This document shows, one piece after another, positions 59,159 through 64,000 of a DNA stretch of 64,000 bases; the first letter of the stretch is position 1, and every line of letters begins with the position of its first letter. A model generated the notes under the pieces. That model was not told the DNA's origin. It did no database searches and saw nothing but the letters and a program-made list of their open reading frames with translations. The translations under genes were made by a program, and so were the position numbers. The DNA lies in assembly GCF_030269325.1 (NCBI RefSeq), contig NZ_BSTD01000004.1, forward strand, positions 164,558-228,557, in the 5' to 3' direction. This stretch comes from Amycolatopsis sp. NBRC 101858 (lineage in GTDB: Bacteria; Actinomycetota; Actinomycetes; Mycobacteriales; Pseudonocardiaceae).

Positions 59159-60414
59159 GCGGCCTGCTTGTGGAAGCGGCCGCCCTGCATGATCACCTCG
59201 AGGTTGGCCGGGTCCTGCAGCAGCGTGACGTCCGAAACCGGGTCGCCGCGGACGACGAGCACGTCGGCGAAGTAGTCCTCGGTGAGCAGCCCGACCGGCA
59301 GGTCCATCACCTGGCCGCCGTGGAAGGTGGTCGCCCGCAGCGCTTCGGCGGGGGAGTAGCCGAAGAGCCGGACGAACAGCTCGAGGTCGCGGGCGTTGCG
59401 GCCGATGGGGTTGTTCGGGAACCCGTAGTCGCCGCCGGGCAGCACGCGCAGGCCGCGCTTGCGCAGCTCCGGGTACAGCCGCTCCATCGCTTCGAGGGAC
59501 TTCACCGACCCCATCTTCTCCGCCATCGCCGTGTCGATGCCGAACTCGGCGCCTTCGTGGACGTTGGCCCACATGATGCCGACGGCGGGGGAGAGGAAGA
59601 TCGAGTCCTTGTGCGCTTCCAGGAGGTCGATCGCTTCGGGATCGGCGTAGGAGCAGTGGTAGATCGAGCGGAACCCGGCCCGCACCGCCCGCTTGATCGC
59701 CTCGGGGGCCTGGGCGTGGCAGTTGAGCCACACCCCGGACTCGCGCGCCTGCTCACCGGCCGCGGCCGCCTCTTCGGCGCTGTACTGGGTGACCATCGAG
59801 CCGCCTTCGAAGAAGACGTCGTCGTTGCTCATCAGCAGCTTCACGCTGTCGAAGCCGAGCTCGGCCTGCTCGCGGACGAAGGCGCGCACGGCGTCCGGGC
59901 CGGTTTCCTGCGGGGCAGGCCCGTCCGGGCCCATCCGGACCGGGTTGTTGTCCCGCTCGAACGACGCCGCCCGCATCCGCGGCCCGGCGGCCAGGCCGGC
60001 GGCGATCCGGTCGCGCAGCCGCACCTCGGTGGGCACCGGCGTCAGCGAGCCGGCGGAGTAGGCGCTGGTGAACCCGTGGTCGAGCAGGATCCGGGCGTTG
60101 CGTTCGGCGATCGCCAGGTGCTCGTCCGGGCTCGGCATGCGGTGGAAGAAACTCACGTCGATCGGCGGGTTGAACGACGGGTCGACGTGCCCGAGCGCGG
60201 ACGGGAACGTCAGGTGGCAGTGCGACTCCACCAGGCCGGGCAGGACGGTGGCGCCGCGGCAGTCGACGACGTGGTCGTCCGGCTCCGGCTCGGTGCCGCC
60301 GCCGGGGCGCACGCTCTCGATCCGGTCGCCGCGGACGACGACGTCGCCGGGGACGGCGGGGGAGCCGCTGCCGTCGAAGACACGCCCGCCGGTGAACACG
60401 ACTCTGGGTCCCAT
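59155..60414 (-). CDS. Metal-dependent amidohydrolase (imidazolonepropionase/prolidase-like)
   Basis: 419 residues. I chose the ATG at 60414 because GAGGAGG lies 8 nt before it; a further ATG 24 nt upstream lacks a site. Metal ligands: H-x-H in LVESHCHLTFP, Lys in SVKLLMSNDD, His in VWLNCHAQA, His in SIYHCSYAD, Asp in LPGGDYGFP. The C-terminal FADVLVVRGDPVSDVTLLQDPANLEVIMQGG strand is standard. It probably hydrolyses a cyclic or peptide-like amide. Confidence 0.9.
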   Translation of the reverse strand: MGPRVVFTGGRVFDGSGSPAVPGDVVVRGDRIESVRPGGGTEPEPDDHVVDCRGATVLPGLVESHCHLTFPSALGHVDPSFNPPIDVSFFHRMPSPDEHLAIAERNARILLDHGFTSAYSAGSLTPVPTEVRLRDRIAAGLAAGPRMRAASFERDNNPVRMGPDGPAPQETGPDAVRAFVREQAELGFDSVKLLMSNDDVFFEGGSMVTQYSAEEAAAAGEQARESGVWLNCHAQAPEAIKRAVRAGFRSIYHCSYADPEAIDLLEAHKDSIFLSPAVGIMWANVHEGAEFGIDTAMAEKMGSVKSLEAMERLYPELRKRGLRVLPGGDYGFPNNPIGRNARDLELFVRLFGYSPAEALRATTFHGGQVMDLPVGLLTEDYFADVLVVRGDPVSDVTLLQDPANLEVIMQGGRFHKQAA

Positions 60415-60445
60415 CTGCGGCCTCCTCGCCGAAATCATGCCGGGA

Positions 60446-61210
60446 TCACGCGCCGAGCATCGTGTAGCCGCCGTCGGCGACCAGGAAGCCGCCGGTGATG
60501 TGCGCGGCTTCCTCGGTGGCGAGGAACAGCGCCGCGCCGGCCAGCTCCTCGGGCTTGGGGATGCGGCCCATCGGGGTCGCGTCGCGCAGCTTCTCCGCGC
60601 GGCCCGTCTTCCAGTCCTCGCGGCCGAGCGTGGCTTCGGTTTCGATGAAGCCGGGGGCGAACACGTTCACCCGCACGGTGGGCGCGAAGGCGTGGGCGTA
60701 GGACTTGGTCAGGCCGATGATCCCGGCCTTCGCCGCCGCGTACTGCGGGGCGCGGGCGCTGCCGCGCGCGACGACGGTCGAGCCGATGTTCACGATCGCG
60801 CCGCCGCCCTGGGCGAGCATCCGGTCGCCGAACTCGTGCGTGCACAGCAGCGTGCCCTTGATGTCGACGGCGAGCACGTGGTCGACGGACTCCTCGGTGA
60901 GGTCCCGCCACGACATCTGCTCGCGGGCGACGTCGCCGACGTTGTTGACCGCCACGTCGACCCGGCCGAAGTGGCTCCACACCTCGTCGGCCATCCGCTT
61001 GATCTGCGCGTGCTCGGAGATGTCGGCCTGGACGAGGAAAGCCTTGCGGCCCAGCTCTTCGACGCGCGCCGCGGTGCGCTCGGCACCGGCGCGCGAGCCG
61101 CGGTAGTGCACGGCGACGTCGGCACCTTCGCTCGCGGCCTTGACGGCGATCTCGGCACCGAACCCGGTGCCGGCGCCGGTGACGAGGACGGTCTTGCCGG
61201 TGAAACGCAC
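60446..61210 (-). CDS. SDR-family dehydrogenase (FabG-like)
   Basis: 254 residues: TVLVTGAGTGFGAEIAVKAA, N-N-V-G in VAVNNVGDVAREQMSWRD, Ser in VNIGSTVVARG, Y-x3-K in YAAAKAGIIGLTKSYA, and the C-terminal G-G-F-L-V-A-D-G-G. It follows the other SDR by 12 nt. Probably an NAD(P)H-dependent alcohol/ketone step of the island pathway. Confidence 0.9.
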   Translation of the reverse strand: MRFTGKTVLVTGAGTGFGAEIAVKAASEGADVAVHYRGSRAGAERTAARVEELGRKAFLVQADISEHAQIKRMADEVWSHFGRVDVAVNNVGDVAREQMSWRDLTEESVDHVLAVDIKGTLLCTHEFGDRMLAQGGGAIVNIGSTVVARGSARAPQYAAAKAGIIGLTKSYAHAFAPTVRVNVFAPGFIETEATLGREDWKTGRAEKLRDATPMGRIPKPEELAGAALFLATEEAAHITGGFLVADGGYTMLGA

Positions 61211-61222
61211 GAAAGGACTCCT

Positions 61223-61960
61223 TCAGACGAGGGTGCGGCCGCCGTCGGCGTACAGGACGTGTCCCGTGACGAAGGCGGCGTGGTCGGAACAGAGGAACAG
61301 GATCGGGCCGGTCAGGTCTTCGGTGGTGCCCAGCCGCCCGGCCGGGACGAGCCCGGTGAGGCCGTCGCGGACGCCGGGCTTTTCGAGGTGGTCGTGGGTC
61401 AGCGCGGTCTCGGTGTAGCCGGGCGCGACGGCGTTGACCGTGACGCCCGAGGCCGCCCACTCGCGGGCCATCACCCGGGCGAGCTGGTTGACCGCGCCTT
61501 TGGTGGCCGCGTACGGCGCGTGGTGCGGGTGGGCGAGCAGACCGGACACCGAGGAGAGGTAGACGATCCGGCCGTAGCCGCGGGCGACCATCAGCTCGCC
61601 CGCCGCCCGGCCGGTCCAGAACGCGCTGTCGAGGTTGACCGCGGTGATGCGGCGCCAGACGTCGTCGGGGGTTTCCAGCACCGGCCGCCGGTCGTTGACG
61701 CCGACCGCGTGGACGAACACGTCGAGCCGGCCCAGCAGCGCGTCGGCGCGGGCGACGCAGGCCCGGGCACTCTCCGCGTCGGTGAGGTCGGCACGCAGGG
61801 TGCGGATCCCCTTGGCGGCCAGGTCGTCGAGGCGCTCTTCGTCGACGTCGGCGACGACCACGTCGGCACCCGCGTCGGCGAGGGCGAGACCGGCCGCGCC
61901 GCCGATCCCGCCCGCGCCGGCGACCAGCGCGCCCTTGCCCCGCAGACCCAGCCAGTCCAC
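61223..61960 (-). CDS. SDR-family dehydrogenase, first gene of the operon
   Basis: 245 residues from a GTG (GAGGAGCGGAA upstream). ALVAGAGGIGGAAGLALADAGADVVVADVD: the Rossmann loop lacks the usual T before G, reading A-G-A-G-G-I-G-G; Asp after the second strand favours NAD+. Ser in YLSSVSGLLA and Y-x3-K in YAATKGAVNQL are intact. -35 TTCCGC, 18 bp, -10 TAGCGT (minus strand, about 62014-61992) sit just downstream of the shared palindrome. Confidence 0.88.
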   Translation of the reverse strand: MDWLGLRGKGALVAGAGGIGGAAGLALADAGADVVVADVDEERLDDLAAKGIRTLRADLTDAESARACVARADALLGRLDVFVHAVGVNDRRPVLETPDDVWRRITAVNLDSAFWTGRAAGELMVARGYGRIVYLSSVSGLLAHPHHAPYAATKGAVNQLARVMAREWAASGVTVNAVAPGYTETALTHDHLEKPGVRDGLTGLVPAGRLGTTEDLTGPILFLCSDHAAFVTGHVLYADGGRTLV

Positions 61961-62025
61961 TTCCGCTCCTCGCTCCCGACCTGGCGGCGACGCTAGGCGC
62001 GCGGTCGGCCGGCGCGGAACGGATG

Positions 62026-62040
62026 TGCCATTCAATGGCA
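62026..62040. promoter_or_regulatory. 15-bp palindrome between divergent catabolic operons
   Basis: TGCCATT-C-AATGGCA, perfect. It lies 66 bp before the minus-strand SDR and 41 bp before the plus-strand CMD gene. A related palindrome, TGCCAAT-C-ATTGGCA, is inside the CMD gene at 62533-62547. Confidence 0.7.
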
Positions 62041-62081
62041 GCCCGTCGACCGCTCGCCGGGGGTGCTGCTGGGATCGGGGC

Positions 62082-62648
62082 ATGACGAGACTGCCCCGGC
62101 TGTCCCCGGCCGACCTGGACGACGACCAGCGCGCGCTCCGCGAAGCCATCGCCGGCGGTCCCCGGGCGGGCGGGCCGTTCCCGCTCACCGACGCCGCGGG
62201 CGCGCTGACCGGGCCGTTCAACGCCATGCTGTTCGCGCCGCCGGCCGGGCAGGCGCTGCAGCGGCTGGGCGCGGCCGTGCGGTACGAGACGACGATCGGC
62301 GATCGCGTCCGGGAGCTGGCGATCCTCGCGGTGGCGGCCCGGTGGGACTGCGCCTTCGAGCAGTACGCGCACGAGCCCGCCGCCCGAGCGGCCGGGGCCA
62401 CCGACGCCCAGCTCACCGCCATTGCCGCGGGCGCCCTGCCGGAGGGCCTCGACGACGGTGAAACGGCCGCGCTGCGGTTCGTGCTGGCGCTGCTGGACGA
62501 CGACGTCGACGACGTGACCTACGCCGAGTGCGTGCCAATCATTGGCAACCGCGTGGCCGTCGAGCTGACCACGCTGGTGGGCTACTACGCGACGCTGGCC
62601 CTTCAGCTGCGCGTCTTCCGAGTCACCGTCCCCGTGGAGCGCCCGTGA
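62082..62648 (+). CDS. Carboxymuconolactone decarboxylase-family protein
   Basis: 188 residues. Motifs: R-V-R-E-L-A-I-L-A-V-A-A-R-W-D-C-A-F-E-Q-Y-A-H-E-P-A-A-R-A-A-G fit the CMD-like group with E-x-x-x-H and a single Cys, so not a peroxiredoxin-like C-x-x-C enzyme. TGGGAT is 6 nt before the ATG, a possible leaderless promoter. It heads the plus-strand operon with two FAH-family genes. Confidence 0.85.
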   Translation: MTRLPRLSPADLDDDQRALREAIAGGPRAGGPFPLTDAAGALTGPFNAMLFAPPAGQALQRLGAAVRYETTIGDRVRELAILAVAARWDCAFEQYAHEPAARAAGATDAQLTAIAAGALPEGLDDGETAALRFVLALLDDDVDDVTYAECVPIIGNRVAVELTTLVGYYATLALQLRVFRVTVPVERP

Positions 62649-63511
62649 AGCTCGTGACCTTCGACGACGGCCTGGTCGGCCGTCTCGCCGACGACCTGGT
62701 CCTGGAACTCGACACCGCCTCGACGCGCGAGTTCTTCGAACGCGGCGGGAGCGTGCCCGAGACCGGGCGCCGCTTCCGCGCGTCGGAGGTGCGCCTGCGG
62801 GCGCCGATCGTGCCGAAGAAGTTCTTCCACACGGCGGGGAACTTCCGCGAGCACCACGACGACCTCGCCCGCGTGAACTGGTCGCACCCGGTCAACAAGG
62901 GCATCGTGTTCTTCCAGAACGTCGACGCGATCATCGGCCCCGGCGACGCGGTCGTGTACCCGTCGCACCTGACGAACGAGCTCGACTACGAGCTCGAGAT
63001 GGCCGTCGTGATCGGCAAGCCCGGCAAGTTCTTCACCGCCGAGCAGGCGGCCGAGCACATCGCCGGGTACCTCGTCTTCAACGACATCACCGCCCGCGAC
63101 ATCCAGCGGCGCGAGATGGAGTCCGGGGTGTTCTCGTTCTCCAAGGCCATCGACACGTTCTGCCCGATCGGCCCGTACATCGTCACCGCCGACGAGGTCG
63201 GCGACCCGCACGACCTGGACATGGAGCTGCGGGTGAACGGCCAGGTGCGGCAGAAGTCGAACACCGGCCGGATGTCGCTGACGATCCCGGAGCTCGTCGC
63301 CTACCACTCGCCGCAGGTCTACAGCGCGGGCGACCTCATCACGACGGGCACGGTCGCCGGGGTCGCGGCCAGCACCGACGACCCGTTCGCCAACTACCTG
63401 AAGCCCGGGGACGTGGTCGAAGCCCAGATCGAGAAGCTCGGCGTGCTCCGCAACCGGGTCGTCTCGTGGGAAGACGCCTACGGGACTCCGCCGCCGGCCG
63501 GCCGCGCGTGA
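62645..63511 (+). CDS. Fumarylacetoacetate hydrolase-family protein
   Basis: 288 residues from a GTG in GTGA overlap. FAH core: P-K-K-F-F-H-T-A-G-N-F-R-E-H, HPVNKGIVFFQNVDAIIGPGDAVVYPSHLTNELDYELEMAVVIGKPGK, then FNDITARDIQRREM and KAIDTFCPIGPYIVTADE. Glu/Asp metal ligands lie in the D-Y-E-L-E-M segment. Such enzymes hydrolyse acylpyruvates or hydrate/decarboxylate 2-oxo-dienoates in ring-cleavage pathways. Confidence 0.9.
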   Translation: MKLVTFDDGLVGRLADDLVLELDTASTREFFERGGSVPETGRRFRASEVRLRAPIVPKKFFHTAGNFREHHDDLARVNWSHPVNKGIVFFQNVDAIIGPGDAVVYPSHLTNELDYELEMAVVIGKPGKFFTAEQAAEHIAGYLVFNDITARDIQRREMESGVFSFSKAIDTFCPIGPYIVTADEVGDPHDLDMELRVNGQVRQKSNTGRMSLTIPELVAYHSPQVYSAGDLITTGTVAGVAASTDDPFANYLKPGDVVEAQIEKLGVLRNRVVSWEDAYGTPPPAGRA

Positions 63512-64000
63512 TGCGCCTGGCCAACCTCGACGGCCGGGCCGCGCTGATCTTCGGTGATCGCGCGCTGGACGTCTTCGACGCCGGCGGCTTCGGCCCCGAC
63601 CCGATGGACGTCCTGGAGAACTGGACGGCGTTCTCCGCGTGGGCGGCTTCGGTGGCGCCGGCCGGGAGCCCGTACGACCCGGCGCTGCTGGGGCCGCCCG
63701 TGCCGCGGCCCCGGCAGGTGTTCGCCGTGGCGCTCAACTACCCGCCGCACGCGGCCGAAGCCGGGTACGAGCCCCCGGCCGACCCGCTGGTGTTCACCAA
63801 GTTCCCGACCTGCATCGCGGGTCCACAAGAGACGGTCGAGCTGCCCGGCGACCGCGTCGACTGGGAAGTCGAGCTGGTCGCCGTGCTCGGCCGGGGCGGG
63901 CACCGGATCGCCGAAGAGCACGCCCTCGGGCACGTCGCCGGGTTCACCGTCGGCCAGGACCTGTCGGAGCGGCGGGTCCAGTCGCTCGGGAAGCCACCGC
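63511..64000 (+). CDS. Second FAH-family protein, truncated by the window edge
   Basis: 163 codons are present, from an ATG in TGATG overlap; the gene runs off the right end. It shares with its neighbour a VFAVALNYPPHAAEAG start of the core and VDWEVELVAVLGRGGHRIAEEHAL, where E-x-E are metal ligands, then VAGFTVGQDLSERRVQ. Its N-terminal 60 residues differ, so it is not a recent duplicate. Two FAH enzymes in tandem usually mean two successive steps (hydratase/decarboxylase or hydrolase). Confidence 0.88.
   Translation, partial: MRLANLDGRAALIFGDRALDVFDAGGFGPDPMDVLENWTAFSAWAASVAPAGSPYDPALLGPPVPRPRQVFAVALNYPPHAAEAGYEPPADPLVFTKFPTCIAGPQETVELPGDRVDWEVELVAVLGRGGHRIAEEHALGHVAGFTVGQDLSERRVQSLGKPP

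Noticed and set aside
62533..62547. TGCCAATCATTGGCA inside the CMD gene as a third operator
   Set aside because: It is palindromic but differs at two symmetric positions from the other two sites and is within coding sequence; recorded as possible, not claimed as a site.
1..64000. Mobile elements, prophage, tRNA or rRNA genes
   Set aside because: I looked for transposase or integrase motifs, inverted termini with target duplications and tRNA-like cloverleaf sequences and saw none; a tRNA scan would be needed to be certain.

Overview
The window is high-GC DNA with dense gene packing. ATGA, GTGA and TGATG start-stop overlaps are common, GTG starts are frequent, several promoters place the -10 hexamer only 6-7 nt before the start codon (leaderless mRNAs), and the regulators are LuxR/LAL, MmyB, GlxA, WYL and ECF types. 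This points to a soil actinomycete, most likely Amycolatopsis or a close pseudonocardial relative; the genus is inferred from gene style, not from a marker. I see no rRNA, tRNA, CRISPR array, insertion sequence or phage genes.

Layout. 1-3112: end of a DUF3253 gene, a VOC protein, a two-gene flavin monooxygenase (LLM) operon and a tiny protein. 3126-15934: a compact apparent biosynthetic cluster. A large LuxR-type ATPase regulator is divergent from a long structured leader and a seven-gene operon: 3-hydroxyacyl-CoA dehydrogenase, alpha-oxoamine synthase, carboxyltransferase and biotin carboxylase subunits of an acyl-CoA carboxylase, ATP-grasp ligase, KAS III and an MFS exporter. It lacks PKS and NRPS modules and is the best candidate for an undescribed system; one reading is an amino-ketone or pseudopeptide pathway. 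15895-23007: an ECF sigma/anti-sigma pair with copper genes (copZ, copA, a PepSY membrane protein, a Met-rich DUF5134 protein, a small Cys-rich protein). Three transcription units share the promoter GGGAACC-N17-GAC.

23159-28479: a five-component oligopeptide-type ABC importer, with its two ATPases fused. 28536-35880: regulatory and redox genes, namely a cysteine-less CMD protein with an MmyB-type regulator, an HD protein, GlxA, a STAS/anti-sigma-kinase partner-switch set, an SDR/MarR divergent pair, and an acyl-ACP desaturase behind a 35-bp palindrome. 36240-51094: a divergent catabolic island. One arm carries CaiB CoA-transferase, CoA-ester lyase, cyclase and MmgE/PrpD. The other carries a Liv-type ABC importer, a second MmgE/PrpD, an Asp/Glu/hydantoin racemase, an FAD oxidoreductase and a dihydropyrimidinase. 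An IclR regulator follows. Together they suggest uptake, ring opening, CoA activation and retro-aldol cleavage of an unknown cyclic amide or branched acid.

51198-55742: RidA-like, WYL, epoxide hydrolase/TetR, a second TetR and a methyltransferase. 55748-64000: a second catabolic island (GH3, two alpha/beta hydrolases, amidohydrolase, two SDRs, CMD, two fumarylacetoacetate-hydrolase-family genes) bounded by copies of the palindrome TGCCATTSAATGGCA.

A recurring oddity is that sequence at or near the 3' end of a gene is repeated just downstream, at four places (18372-18468, 18882-19090, 32553-32738, 36061-36270).
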